NCBI RefSeq assembly: GCF_001050345.1
Contig: NZ_LFMW01000016.1
Coordinates: 36,260 to 100,259, forward strand
DNA: 64,000 bases
DNA from: Pseudomonas fildesensis
GTDB taxonomy: Bacteria > Pseudomonadota > Gammaproteobacteria > Pseudomonadales > Pseudomonadaceae
Reading direction: 5' to 3'
Position 1 is the first letter of the stretch; each line of letters begins with the position of its first letter. Below are positions 15,669 to 25,663 of this stretch, piece after piece. The notes below the pieces were generated by a model. The model was not told the origin of the DNA. It saw only the letters and a program-made list of their open reading frames with translations, and did no database searches. The position numbers and the translations under genes are program-made.

Positions 15669-17134
15669 CAATCTATTCCCAATTCTTTCCACATCGCATC
15701 GACACGCGCCGTCACGGCTTCATCCTTGACGATCACCCTGCCCCACTCGCGAGTGGTTTCACCCGGCCATTTGTGGGTGGCATCCAGGCCCATCTTCGAG
15801 CCCAGGCCCGAGATCGGCGAGGCGAAGTCGAGGTAGTCGATGGGCGTGTTGTCGATCATCACCGTATCGCGCTTGGGGTCCATGCGCGTGGTGATGGCCC
15901 AGATTACGTCGTTCCAGTCGCGGGCATTGATGTCGTCGTCGGTGACAATAACGAACTTGGTATACATGAACTGTCGCAAAAACGACCACACACCGAGCAT
16001 TACCCGCTTGGCATGGCCTGGGTACGACTTCTTCATGGTCACAATGGCCATGCGATACGAGCAGCCTTCCGGCGGCAGGTAAAAGTCGGTGATCTCCGGG
16101 AATTGCTTTTGCAGGATCGGCACGAACACTTCGTTCAGCGCCACACCGAGAATGGCCGGTTCGTCCGGCGGACGGCCGGTGTAGGTGCTGTGGTAGATCG
16201 GCTTGATCCGGTGGGTGATGCGCTCGACGGTGAACACCGGGAAGCTGTCGACTTCGTTGTAGTAACCGGTGTGGTCGCCGTAAGGGCCTTCATCGGCCAT
16301 CTCGCCCGGGTGAATCACGCCTTCGAGGATGATTTCGGCGGTGGCCGGCACTTGCAGGTCGTTGCCGCGGCACTTCACCAGTTCAGTGCGGTTGCCGCGC
16401 AACAGGCCGGCAAAGGCGTATTCGGACAGGCTGTCAGGCACCGGGGTGACGGCGCCGAGGATGGTGGCCGGATCGGCGCCCAGGGCGACGGAGACCGGGA
16501 ACGGCTTGCCGGGGTGTTTCTCGCACCACTCGCGGAAGTCCAGGGCGCCGCCACGGTGGCTCAACCAACGCATGATCACCTTGTTGCGGCCAATCACTTG
16601 CTGGCGGTAGATGCCGAGGTTCTGGCGGTCCTTGTTCGGGCCTTTGGTAACGGTCAGGCCCCAGGTGATCAGCGGGCCGACGTCGCCGGGCCAGCAGGTC
16701 TGCACCGGGAGCATGGCCAGGTCAACGTCATCACCTTCGATGACCACTTCCTGGCACACGGCGTCCTTGACCACTTTGGGGGCCATGGCAATGATCTTGC
16801 GAAAGATTGGCAGCTTAGACCACGCATCCTTCAAGCCCTTGGGCGGCTCGGGCTCCTTGAGGAAGGCCAGCAGCTTGCCGATCTCGCGCAGTTCGCTGAC
16901 AGACTCGGCGCCCATGCCGAAGGCCACCCGATCGGGGGTGCCGAACAGGTTGCCGAGCACCGGGATATCAAAGCCAGTCGGGTTTTCGAACAGCAGCGCC
17001 GGGCCCTTGTTGCGCAGGGTACGGTCGCAAATCTCAGTCATTTCCAGCACCGGGGAAACCGGCACCTGGATACGTTTCAACTCTCCGCGCTGCTCAAGTT
17101 GCTGCACGAAATCCCGAAGATCCTTGAATTTCAT
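15668..17134 (-). CDS. ubiD: UbiD, 4-hydroxy-3-polyprenylbenzoate decarboxylase
   Basis: Prenylated-FMN-dependent decarboxylase of ubiquinone synthesis, 488 residues, the usual length. It starts MKFKDLRDFVQQLEQRGEL; an ATG four codons earlier is possible but homologues start here. Family landmarks include EGPYGDHTGYYNEVDSFPVF, THRIKPIYHSTYTGRPPDEP, and MLGVWSFLRQFMYTKFVIV before DDDINARDWNDV. It is first in a two-gene unit with the downstream reductase. Confidence 0.96.
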   Translation of the reverse strand: MKFKDLRDFVQQLEQRGELKRIQVPVSPVLEMTEICDRTLRNKGPALLFENPTGFDIPVLGNLFGTPDRVAFGMGAESVSELREIGKLLAFLKEPEPPKGLKDAWSKLPIFRKIIAMAPKVVKDAVCQEVVIEGDDVDLAMLPVQTCWPGDVGPLITWGLTVTKGPNKDRQNLGIYRQQVIGRNKVIMRWLSHRGGALDFREWCEKHPGKPFPVSVALGADPATILGAVTPVPDSLSEYAFAGLLRGNRTELVKCRGNDLQVPATAEIILEGVIHPGEMADEGPYGDHTGYYNEVDSFPVFTVERITHRIKPIYHSTYTGRPPDEPAILGVALNEVFVPILQKQFPEITDFYLPPEGCSYRMAIVTMKKSYPGHAKRVMLGVWSFLRQFMYTKFVIVTDDDINARDWNDVIWAITTRMDPKRDTVMIDNTPIDYLDFASPISGLGSKMGLDATHKWPGETTREWGRVIVKDEAVTARVDAMWKELGID

Positions 17135-17193
17135 TAACCATGCCACCCGTAAAATAGGCGTACATCCTACCTGCTCTGAAGACGGCTGGCAGC

Positions 17194-19176
17194 TTAATTG
17201 GCCGTCAGCCCCCGTGATTGCAACGAACTGAACAGCGGTTCCAGGAACGCCTCGATGTGCCGCGCGCCGACGTCGGAGAGGTGATTATCGTCGGTGTACA
17301 GCGCACGGCCATTAAGCTCGACCCGGCACAGGCCATCGGCGCCGCACAGCAGGGCCGCAGGGTCCAGCACCGCCACGCCGCCGTCGGCAGCCGCCAACTC
17401 GTCGAACAGCTGGGTGATAAAGGCCTGGCGTTGCTCATGCTCCGCGACAGGCAGCCCCTCACCTTCTACCGAGCGATGCATCATGGCCAGGCGACTGAGA
17501 CGGTACGGCACGATGATTTCCTGCAGTGGCACTTCCTTGACCAGCCACACCCGGTGCCCGGCGGCGCGCAACCCTTTGATGCGTTCGCGCAGGCCTTCGG
17601 CGAAACGCTGTTCCGCCACGGCGCGCACGTACTTGCCGGTGCCGGGGTCCTTGATCGCATGCTCCTTGTCGCCCGACACCTGCCCATAGAGATACAGACT
17701 CCAGCGCGCCGCCAGCACCACATCACTGAACGACTGCTCGGCCATGGCCTTCTCGACCCGCTGGTTGAAACGCGCGCAGCGGGCGATATTTTCCAGGCCA
17801 TCGAGCGGCACGCAGCCGGCAAAACTGGCCTGGACCAAACTGATATCGTGCCGTTTGGCAGCGTCCTCGAGCGCCGGAATCAGCGCGGTGGCATGGCTGT
17901 CGCCCCATACCAACGCGGACACCGAGTTGCCTTTAGGGCCGAAGTGACAGAACAGCCGCTCATCGGGAGTGTCCTTGTCCGCCATACAGGCCAGCAGTTC
18001 CGGGCTCCATGTCTTCGCCTGGGCATAACGCAACGCCTGTTCGGATAGCCGCGAAGGCACCCCATCTAACTTGCGCAACGCCAGGCCGCTAAAGCCAATG
18101 CACAGGATGCCAACGCCGGCAGCAATCAGGATCGCCGTGCGGCCGGCCAGCAAGCGCTTTTCCCGAAACGGTGCTTCTACGAGTCGCCAGGACAAATAGC
18201 CCAGCACCAAACTCAGCAGCAACAGCCCTGCCAGCGCCTGTGTGCTCAAGCCATCCACCGCTGCATAGTTGGCGTACACGAACACCGGCCAGTGCCACAG
18301 ATACCAGGAATAAGAGATAAGCCCTATGCCCACCATCACCTGCGAACTCAACAGACGCCCGACCCAGGTGTACTGCTGCCCATTGGCCCAGATTAACCCG
18401 ACCACGCCCAGCACCGGCAGCAAGGCGGCGGCACCAGGAAACGGGGTGTGCTCATCAAAACCGAAGATGGCGATCAGGATCAGCGCCATAGACACCAGGC
18501 TGACCCCTTGGGCCAGGACGGGCGAGGCGCGCCAGTCACGATTGGGCATCACCGCCAGCACGGCGCCGGCCAGTAACTCCCAGGCACGCAGGTGCAACAG
18601 GTAGAAGGCTTTTTGCGGCTGATGATCTACCGCCCAGACACTCATGCCAAAAGACACCAGCAACACACCGAACAATGCCAGGCGCCAGTGTTTCAAACGG
18701 CTTGAAAGCAGCGTCAGCAACAGCGGAAAGAGGATGTAGAACTGTTCCTCTACCGACAACGACCAGGTGTGCAGCAAAGGCTTGATGTCGGAGGCGGCAT
18801 CAAAATAGCCATGCTGGCGAGCAAACAGCAGATTGGAGGTGAATGTCGCCTGATAGTGCGCGGTCCGCCCCAACGCTTCGTAGTCCTTGGGCGCCAGCAG
18901 AAACCAGCCCACCACCAGTGTCGCCGCCATCATTACAAACAGCGCAGGCAAGATACGCCGGGCGCGACGGGCCCAGAAGTCGATAAAACTGAAACGCCCT
19001 GCCTGGCGTTCGCGCCAGATAATCGAAGTGATCAGGTAGCCGGAAATCACGAAGAACACATCGACGCCAACAAAGCCGCCAGTAAGGCCGGGAACCCCAA
19101 AGTGAAACAGCACAACGGCGAGAACAGCGATGGCACGCAGGCCGTCAATGTCTCTTCGGTAAACAAGAGTGGTCAT
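17194..19176 (-). CDS. OafA-type surface glycan O-acyltransferase with SGNH domain
   Basis: Integral membrane acyltransferase fused to a periplasmic esterase-like domain, 660 residues. About residues 1-350 form the acyltransferase-3 domain, starting YRRDIDGLRAIAVLAVVLFH and containing GVDVFFVISGYLITSII. The C-terminal SGNH domain shows the catalytic GDSHA motif and, near the end, DDNHLSDVGA supplying Asp and His. Such proteins O-acetylate lipopolysaccharide O-antigen or other surface glycans. No polysaccharide cluster is adjacent, so the substrate cannot be named. It is transcribed alone, downstream of rho on the same strand but separated by the rho terminator. Confidence 0.93.
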   Translation of the reverse strand: MTTLVYRRDIDGLRAIAVLAVVLFHFGVPGLTGGFVGVDVFFVISGYLITSIIWRERQAGRFSFIDFWARRARRILPALFVMMAATLVVGWFLLAPKDYEALGRTAHYQATFTSNLLFARQHGYFDAASDIKPLLHTWSLSVEEQFYILFPLLLTLLSSRLKHWRLALFGVLLVSFGMSVWAVDHQPQKAFYLLHLRAWELLAGAVLAVMPNRDWRASPVLAQGVSLVSMALILIAIFGFDEHTPFPGAAALLPVLGVVGLIWANGQQYTWVGRLLSSQVMVGIGLISYSWYLWHWPVFVYANYAAVDGLSTQALAGLLLLSLVLGYLSWRLVEAPFREKRLLAGRTAILIAAGVGILCIGFSGLALRKLDGVPSRLSEQALRYAQAKTWSPELLACMADKDTPDERLFCHFGPKGNSVSALVWGDSHATALIPALEDAAKRHDISLVQASFAGCVPLDGLENIARCARFNQRVEKAMAEQSFSDVVLAARWSLYLYGQVSGDKEHAIKDPGTGKYVRAVAEQRFAEGLRERIKGLRAAGHRVWLVKEVPLQEIIVPYRLSRLAMMHRSVEGEGLPVAEHEQRQAFITQLFDELAAADGGVAVLDPAALLCGADGLCRVELNGRALYTDDNHLSDVGARHIEAFLEPLFSSLQSRGLTAN

Positions 19177-19286
19177 AAATCGAATGTCAGCCAGATTCGG
19201 ATGGAGATGAGCGTAGCCGCACTCACCTTTTTTGTTTCTTAACTGACACTTGGGGTGCGCAAACCTCCCTTTTTCGACACAAAAAA

Positions 19287-19310
19287 AATGGCGCCCCTAA
19301 GGGCGCCATT
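19287..19310 (-). terminator. Rho-independent terminator after rho
   Basis: A perfect 10-bp stem (AATGGCGCCC/GGGCGCCATT) with a four-base loop is followed, on the minus strand, by an uninterrupted T-tract of eight. It lies 23 bases past the rho stop. The plus-strand side also has a short T-run. Confidence 0.93.
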
Positions 19311-19332
19311 TTTTCGGACCTGAAACGTCGTA

Positions 19333-20592
<1,260 letters not shown>

Positions 20593-20787
20593 ATAGGAAT
20601 GACGTAATCATTTATGGAGGGGGGAAATTAAGCTTTTGGCTTAATGAGGCCGCGCCGCAGAGAAGGCGACAGGATCGCGTACTAATCGAAAAGGAGTGCG
20701 TCGGCGACGGCTTGCAGGGGGCAGTGGAGAAACCAGTGCGGGGCCGAATGTACCACCTGAATTTCGGAGCGTCTAGCCCTGTTTCAC

Positions 20788-20817
20788 GAAAAAGCCCCGC
20801 AATTTGCGGGGCTTTTT
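20788..20817 (-). terminator. Rho-independent terminator after trxA
   Basis: The stem GCCCCGCAA with TTGCGGGGC, flanked by A and T tracts on both sides, lies just past the trxA stop. It can act in either direction. The remaining gap to rho (about 20593-20787) shows no further gene. Confidence 0.93.
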
Positions 20818-20826
20818 TGACGACGC

Positions 20827-21156
20827 TTAGATGTTCGCGTCGAGGAAAGCTTGCAGCTGGGACTTGGACAGCGCGCCGACCTTGGTGGCTTCGACGTTGC
20901 CGTTCTTGAACAGCATCAGCGTAGGAATACCACGCACGCCGTGCTTGGCCGGGGTTTCCTGATTGTCGTCGATGTTCAGTTTGGCAATGGTCAGTTTGCC
21001 TTCGTAGGTGGTTGCAATGTCGTCCAGGACCGGAGCGATCATTTTGCAAGGGCCACACCATTCAGCCCAGTAGTCAACCAGCACCGGGCCAGCAGCCTTG
21101 AGTACTTCGGCCTCAAAGGTCGCGTCGGTGACGTGCTTGATAAGATCGTTGCTCAT
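20827..21156 (-). CDS. trxA: Thioredoxin 1
   Basis: Cytosolic disulfide reductase, 109 residues. The redox motif WCGPC places the active cysteines at 34 and 37, and the cis-proline loop RGIPTLMLFKNG is present. It starts MSNDLIKHVTDATFE at 21156. The upstream in-frame ATG at 21198 would add an unsupported 14-residue extension. Its position upstream of rho is conserved in pseudomonads and enterics. Confidence 0.98.
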   Translation of the reverse strand: MSNDLIKHVTDATFEAEVLKAAGPVLVDYWAEWCGPCKMIAPVLDDIATTYEGKLTIAKLNIDDNQETPAKHGVRGIPTLMLFKNGNVEATKVGALSKSQLQAFLDANI

Positions 21157-21277
21157 GGATGTCTCCGGATTGTAAGCAAAAAAAACGTTGCCCATCATAG
21201 CCGCCCTTCCCCCGTTCAGGAAGCCGCCTCTGATTGAGTCTTGCTATGGTGGTGCATGAGTTTGGGTATAGCCCAAC

Positions 21278-21973
21278 TCACGGCGCTACGGGAGTTACAA
21301 AAGCAATGCCCGTTCGCAACGCTGCGTTACGCACGTGCTCCTGCATGGTTTTCTGCGCCGCTGCACTGGCACGCCGGGCCAGGGCGCGCAGGATCCTGCG
21401 ATGTTCCTGCCAGGTTTCCATGGCCCGCTCCGGCCGGATGAACGGTAGCTTCTGGCTCTCCAGAAACACCTCGGCACTGGCGCTCAGGATGCTCACCATG
21501 GCCTGGTTACCGCTGGCCAGGAGAATGCGCTGGTGGAATTCGAAATCCAGCCGGGCAGCCGCTTCGAAGTCGCCGGCCTTGAGGACCTTGCGCATGGCCT
21601 CGACGTTATCGTCCAGGCTGTCGAGTTCATCGATCGTCAGCGTCACCGCCGCCAACCCCGCCGCGAACCCCTCAAGGGCATAGCGCAACTGGAAGATATC
21701 CAGTGGCGTCGCCTGGGCCGCGAAGGGCCAGGCGAACCCCGGCGACTCTTCGGCCGCCTGCACAAACACGCCTTTGCCCGGCTGCACACTGACTACGCCC
21801 AAGGCACTCAGCGACGACAACGCTTCGCGCAATGAGGCCCGACTCACGCCCAACTGCACCGCCAGGTCGCGCTGGGAGGGCAATGCATCACCCGGCCCGA
21901 AGCCTTGCTCCTTGATCAGTTTGCGGATGGCTTGCAGGGCCGCTTCCGGTACGGCTTGGGCGATGGAATTCAT
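21278..21973 (-). CDS. GntR-family regulator, FadR/FCD subfamily
   Basis: Transcription factor of 231 residues. The N-terminal winged helix has GDALPSQRDLAVQLGVSRAS and LREALSSLSALGVVSVQPGKG. A C-terminal FCD ligand-binding helical domain contains ARLDFEFHQRILLASGNQAMV with likely metal-binding His/Asp residues. It is divergent from the amino-acid ABC operon and so probably regulates it. The start at 21973 (MNSIAQAVPEAALQAI) is preferred; a longer frame to 22048 would run into the shared promoter region. Confidence 0.92.
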   Translation of the reverse strand: MNSIAQAVPEAALQAIRKLIKEQGFGPGDALPSQRDLAVQLGVSRASLREALSSLSALGVVSVQPGKGVFVQAAEESPGFAWPFAAQATPLDIFQLRYALEGFAAGLAAVTLTIDELDSLDDNVEAMRKVLKAGDFEAAARLDFEFHQRILLASGNQAMVSILSASAEVFLESQKLPFIRPERAMETWQEHRRILRALARRASAAAQKTMQEHVRNAALRTGIAFVTPVAP

Positions 21974-22100
21974 AAAAAACTCAAGGTTCCAGTCAACAGA
22001 GCGGCTAGTTGTAAAGCTATTCGCAGCCTTCGGCAAGCCACGCCCCAAAAGGGCTCGCGGGGTTTTAACCGCGTTCGAAAAGGGTGCGAAATTTCCGACA

Positions 22101-22115
22101 ACTGTTCAGACCAGT
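22101..22115. promoter_or_regulatory. Candidate GntR/FCD operator in the divergent promoter region
   Basis: ACTGTTCAGACCAGT is an imperfect inverted repeat (ACTG/CAGT arms) whose reverse complement fits most of the TGGT-N3-ACCA pattern often bound by FCD regulators. It lies between the regulator and the substrate-binding protein gene. Assignment is tentative. Confidence 0.35.
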
Positions 22116-22228
22116 AAGACCACCGCAACTCAACAAATCCCAGCGCTCCAGGCCATTCGAGCAGTGATGGCATGGGCTGTGCACTGAGCAAAATCAGAAA
22201 ACCCCTTCGCCCTTCTCGGAGAGTTGCC

Positions 22229-23014
22229 ATGACCAAACGCTACAGCGCCCTGCTCACTGCCCTGTTTGCCAGCCTGATGCTGAGCCAGGCACCCGCCCAG
22301 GCCAACGGTCTGGACGATATCGTCGCGCGTGGAACCCTCAAGGTCGCTGTGCCTCAGGACTTCCCGCCCTTCGGCTCGGTCGGCCCCGACATGAAGCCTC
22401 GCGGCCTGGACATCGACACTGCCAAGCTGCTGGCCGACCAGCTCAAGGTCAAGCTGGAGCTGACCCCGGTCAACAGCACCAACCGTATTCCGTTCCTCAC
22501 CACCGGCAAGGTCGACCTGGTGATTTCCAGTCTGGGCAAAAACGCTGAGCGCGAAAAGGTCATCGACTTCTCGAGGGCCTATGCACCGTTCTACCTGGCC
22601 GTATTCGGCCCGCCTGACGCCGCCATCAGCACCACTGACGACCTCAAGGGCAAGACCATCAGCGTGACCCGTGGCGCCATCGAAGACATTGAGCTGACCG
22701 CCGTAGCGCCCAAAGAAGCGACTATCAAGCGCTTCGAAGACAACAACTCGACCATCGCCGCCTACCTGGCCGGCCAGGTTGACCTGATTGCCAGCGGCAA
22801 CGTGGTGATGGTGGCGATCAGCGAACGCAACCCGAAACGCGTACCTGCGCTGAAAGTGAAGCTCAAGGACTCGCCGGTGTATGTGGGCGTGAACAAGAAC
22901 GAGCCGGCGTTACTGGAGAAGGTCAACCAGATCCTGGTCGCGGCCAAGGCTGACGGCAGCCTGGAAAAGAACGCGATGCAGTGGCTTAAAGAGCCGCTGC
23001 CTGCAGACCTCTGA
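22229..23014 (+). CDS. Polar amino-acid ABC transporter, periplasmic substrate-binding protein
   Basis: Family 3 solute-binding protein of 261 residues. Signal peptide MTKRYSALLTALFASLMLSQ ends at AQA|NG. LKVAVPQDFPPFGSV, RGLDIDTAKLLADQL, DLVISSLGKNAEREKVIDFS and GVNKNEPALLEKVN are typical of polar amino-acid receptors. The start at 22229 has GGAGA seven bases ahead. It heads an operon with two permeases and an ATPase. Which amino acid it binds cannot be told. Confidence 0.93.
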   Translation: MTKRYSALLTALFASLMLSQAPAQANGLDDIVARGTLKVAVPQDFPPFGSVGPDMKPRGLDIDTAKLLADQLKVKLELTPVNSTNRIPFLTTGKVDLVISSLGKNAEREKVIDFSRAYAPFYLAVFGPPDAAISTTDDLKGKTISVTRGAIEDIELTAVAPKEATIKRFEDNNSTIAAYLAGQVDLIASGNVVMVAISERNPKRVPALKVKLKDSPVYVGVNKNEPALLEKVNQILVAAKADGSLEKNAMQWLKEPLPADL

Positions 23015-23031
23015 TTCAACGGAGCTGACCC

Positions 23032-23700
23032 ATGGCCTATCAATTCGACTTTGTGCCGGTGCTGGCCAATACCGACCTGCTGTTACGCGGCGCCCTGTTC
23101 ACCCTTGAGCTGACCGCCATCGGTGCCATTTTGGGGGTCGCCCTGGGCACCGTCGGCGCAGTGGTGCGGGCGTGGAAAATTCAGCCGTTCGCCTGGTTCT
23201 TCGGTGTGTATGTCGAGTTGATCCGCAACACACCGTTCCTGGTGCAGTTGTTCTTCATCTTCTTCGGCTTGCCGTCCCTGGGGCTGAAAATTACCGAATG
23301 GCAAGCCGCGGTGCTGGCGATGGTGATCAACCTGGGGGCCTACTCCACCGAGATCATCCGCGCCGGCATCCAGGCCATCCCGCGCGGGCAACTGGAAGCC
23401 TCGGCTGCGCTGGCGATGACGCGCCTCGAAACGTTTCGCCATGTGGTGCTGCTGCCGGCGCTGGGCAAGGTGTGGCCGGCACTGAGCAGCCAGATCATCA
23501 TCGTGATGCTCGGCTCGGCGGTGTGTTCGCAGATCGCCACCGAAGAGCTGAGCTTTGCCGCCAACTTTATCCAGTCGCGTAATTTCCGCGCGTTTGAAAC
23601 CTATGCCCTAACCACCCTCGTGTACCTGTGCATGGCGCTGATGATTCGCCAGTTGCTCAACTGGATCGGCCGTCGATTCGTCATGAGGAGCAGCCGATGA
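23032..23700 (+). CDS. Amino-acid ABC transporter permease (HisM/GlnP type), first subunit
   Basis: Inner-membrane permease of 222 residues with about five helices. The EAA loop is SRNFRAFETYALTTLVYLCM-proximal, with EIIRAGIQAIPRGQLEASAAL as the ATPase-contact motif near the middle. An N-terminal LLRGALFTLELTAIGAILGV segment is typical of polar amino-acid transporters. It follows the binding protein by 17 bases and overlaps the second permease start. Confidence 0.94.
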   Translation: MAYQFDFVPVLANTDLLLRGALFTLELTAIGAILGVALGTVGAVVRAWKIQPFAWFFGVYVELIRNTPFLVQLFFIFFGLPSLGLKITEWQAAVLAMVINLGAYSTEIIRAGIQAIPRGQLEASAALAMTRLETFRHVVLLPALGKVWPALSSQIIIVMLGSAVCSQIATEELSFAANFIQSRNFRAFETYALTTLVYLCMALMIRQLLNWIGRRFVMRSSR

Positions 23701-24347
23701 GTGATTTTTCCTTCTGGGACATCGTACGCAACTTGCTCATCGGCCTGCAGTGGACCCTGTTGCTGTCGCTGGTGGCATTTGTGGGCGGCGGCCTGATCGG
23801 TTTGCTGGTGATGACGATGCGCATCAGCCGAAAAGCGTTCCCGCGTAATATCGCCCGTACCTATATCGAACTGTTCCAGGGCACGCCGCTACTGATGCAG
23901 CTCTTCCTGGTGTTTTTCGGTGTTGCCCTGCTCGGGGTGGATATCTCGCCCTGGCTGGCGGCGGCGATTGCCTTGACCCTGTTTACCAGCGCTTACCTCG
24001 CCGAAATCTGGCGCGGTTGCGTCGAGTCCATCGCCCATGGGCAGTGGGAAGCGTCAGCCAGCCTGGCCCTGAACCCGCTTGAGCAACTGCGCTACGTGAT
24101 CCTGCCCCAGGCCCTGCGGATTGCCGTGGCGCCCACCGTGGGTTTCTCGGTGCAGGTCGTCAAAGGCACCGCCGTGACCTCGATCATCGGCTTTACCGAA
24201 CTGACCAAGACCGGCGGCATGCTCGCCAACGCCACATTCGAGCCCTTCATGGTCTACGGCCTGGTGGCCCTCGGTTACTTCCTGCTCTGTTACCCCTTGT
24301 CGCTCAGTGCGCGCTACCTGGAAAGGAGACTGCATGCCTCTGCTTAG
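23697..24347 (+). CDS. Amino-acid ABC transporter permease, second subunit
   Basis: Partner permease of 216 residues, starting MSDFSFWDIVRNLLIGLQWT. The ATG overlaps the previous stop (ATGA). The contact loop AEIWRGCVESIAHGQWEAS and IELFQGTPLLMQLFLVFFG are characteristic. Two different permeases suggest a heterodimeric channel. The C-terminus overlaps the ATPase gene by 14 bases, which suggests tight translational coupling. Confidence 0.94.
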   Translation: MSDFSFWDIVRNLLIGLQWTLLLSLVAFVGGGLIGLLVMTMRISRKAFPRNIARTYIELFQGTPLLMQLFLVFFGVALLGVDISPWLAAAIALTLFTSAYLAEIWRGCVESIAHGQWEASASLALNPLEQLRYVILPQALRIAVAPTVGFSVQVVKGTAVTSIIGFTELTKTGGMLANATFEPFMVYGLVALGYFLLCYPLSLSARYLERRLHASA

Positions 24348-25071
24348 AATTTCCGCCCTGCATAAGTATTACGGCGATCACCACGTACTCAAGGGCATCG
24401 ACCTGACCGTAGAAGAAGGCCAGGTGGTGGCAATCATCGGCCGCAGCGGCTCGGGCAAATCCACCCTGCTGCGTACCCTCAATGGTCTGGAGTCGATCAA
24501 CGATGGCGTCATCGAGGTCGATGGCGAATACCTCGACGCCGCCCGCGCCGACCTGCGCAGCCTGCGGCAGAAAGTCGGCATGGTATTCCAGCAGTTCAAC
24601 CTGTTCCCGCACCTGACGGTGGGCGAGAACGTCATGCTCGCGCCGCAAGTCGTGCAAAAAGTGCCCAAGGCCAAGGCCGCACAGTTGGCGCGGCAGATGC
24701 TGGAGCGCGTCGGACTGGGCGAGAAGTTCGACGCCTTCCCCGATCGCCTGTCAGGTGGCCAGCAACAGCGCGTCGCGATTGCCCGGGCACTGGCGATGTC
24801 GCCCAAGGTGCTCTTGTGCGATGAAATCACCTCAGCCCTGGACCCTGAACTGGTTAACGAAGTGCTCAGCGTGGTCCGCCAGCTTGCCAAAGACGGCATG
24901 ACGCTGATCATGGTGACTCACGAAATGCGCTTTGCCCGCGAAGTGGGGGACAAATTGGTGTTCATGCACCAAGGAAAAGTGCATGAAGTGGGTGATCCAA
25001 AAATCCTGTTCGCCAACCCACAAACAACGGAACTGGCGAACTTTATCCGCACCACCGAAGCCCCCGCCTGA
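24334..25071 (+). CDS. Amino-acid ABC transporter ATP-binding protein (GlnQ/HisP type)
   Basis: ATPase of 245 residues. Walker A is GRSGSGKST, Q-loop VFQQFNLFPHL, signature LSGGQQQRVAIARAL, Walker B VLLCDEITSALDPEL (with the GlnQ-type CDE), and H-loop VTHEM. It starts MPLLRISALHKYYGD within the end of the permease gene. It ends four bases from the convergent fimbrial cluster, leaving no room for a conventional terminator between them. Confidence 0.95.
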   Translation: MPLLRISALHKYYGDHHVLKGIDLTVEEGQVVAIIGRSGSGKSTLLRTLNGLESINDGVIEVDGEYLDAARADLRSLRQKVGMVFQQFNLFPHLTVGENVMLAPQVVQKVPKAKAAQLARQMLERVGLGEKFDAFPDRLSGGQQQRVAIARALAMSPKVLLCDEITSALDPELVNEVLSVVRQLAKDGMTLIMVTHEMRFAREVGDKLVFMHQGKVHEVGDPKILFANPQTTELANFIRTTEAPA

Positions 25072-25075
25072 CGGG

Positions 25076-25663
25076 TCAGCCAGCAGGCACCAGCTCGAAT
25101 CGCCCGTTGCCTTCCAGCGTGGTTTTATCGCGAACAGCGGTAGCCGCGCTCGACAGCCAGGTGTCGACCTGCACCTGCGCAGAAAACGTGCGCCCCTTGG
25201 CCGGGAGACCGCCGGCCAACACCACCAGGGATTGGCCTGGTTGCAGTTGGCCTCCTCGGTCGGCGTGGTTATGCAGTTGCGCCAACTCGACGGGTTTGCC
25301 ATCCAACTGGGGATGTTCAAGCGTCAGCCTGAAGGAGCCCTGACGGCCAAACCTGAAGCCTTGCCCATCCATCGCCACGCCCTGAAAACGCAGTGCAATC
25401 ACGCTGGCCTCGGGGCATACGACATTCAGGCGCACCGTGCGCTTGCCCAGGAAAACACCCTGGCCTACAGGCTGCTCGCCTGTACGCAACGAACCGTAGT
25501 CGACAAGGGGTTGGCTCAACGACAAGCGGCAGCTTGCGGCACTCGCTGGCGCCGGCAGCAGGCCCGCCAGCAGCCCAAAGGCTCCAAAGCCCACGGCCAC
25601 AGACCAAGGCACGAAAGCCACCTTAGCGGCAGGTCGCGGACACGGTTTCGTAGAAGTGACCAT
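25076..25663 (-). CDS. Minor fimbrial subunit or adhesin of the chaperone-usher cluster
   Basis: Exported protein of 195 residues, last gene of the fimbrial operon. A long signal sequence (ATG at 25663, hydrophobic SVAVGFGAFGLLAGLLPAPA, cleavage after ASA) precedes CRLSLSQPLVDYGSLRTGEQ. A cysteine pair links that strand to VRLNVVCPEA, as in pilin-type immunoglobulin folds. The chosen ATG overlaps the usher end by 41 bases. A GTG at 25621 would remove most of the overlap and still leave a signal peptide. It is probably a tip or minor subunit, judged from fold and position. Confidence 0.75.
   Translation of the reverse strand: MVTSTKPCPRPAAKVAFVPWSVAVGFGAFGLLAGLLPAPASAASCRLSLSQPLVDYGSLRTGEQPVGQGVFLGKRTVRLNVVCPEASVIALRFQGVAMDGQGFRFGRQGSFRLTLEHPQLDGKPVELAQLHNHADRGGQLQPGQSLVVLAGGLPAKGRTFSAQVQVDTWLSSAATAVRDKTTLEGNGRFELVPAG

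Noticed and set aside
15596..17137. 513-codon open frame antisense to ubiD
   Set aside because: UbiD is full length with all landmarks. The opposite frame is a composition artefact.
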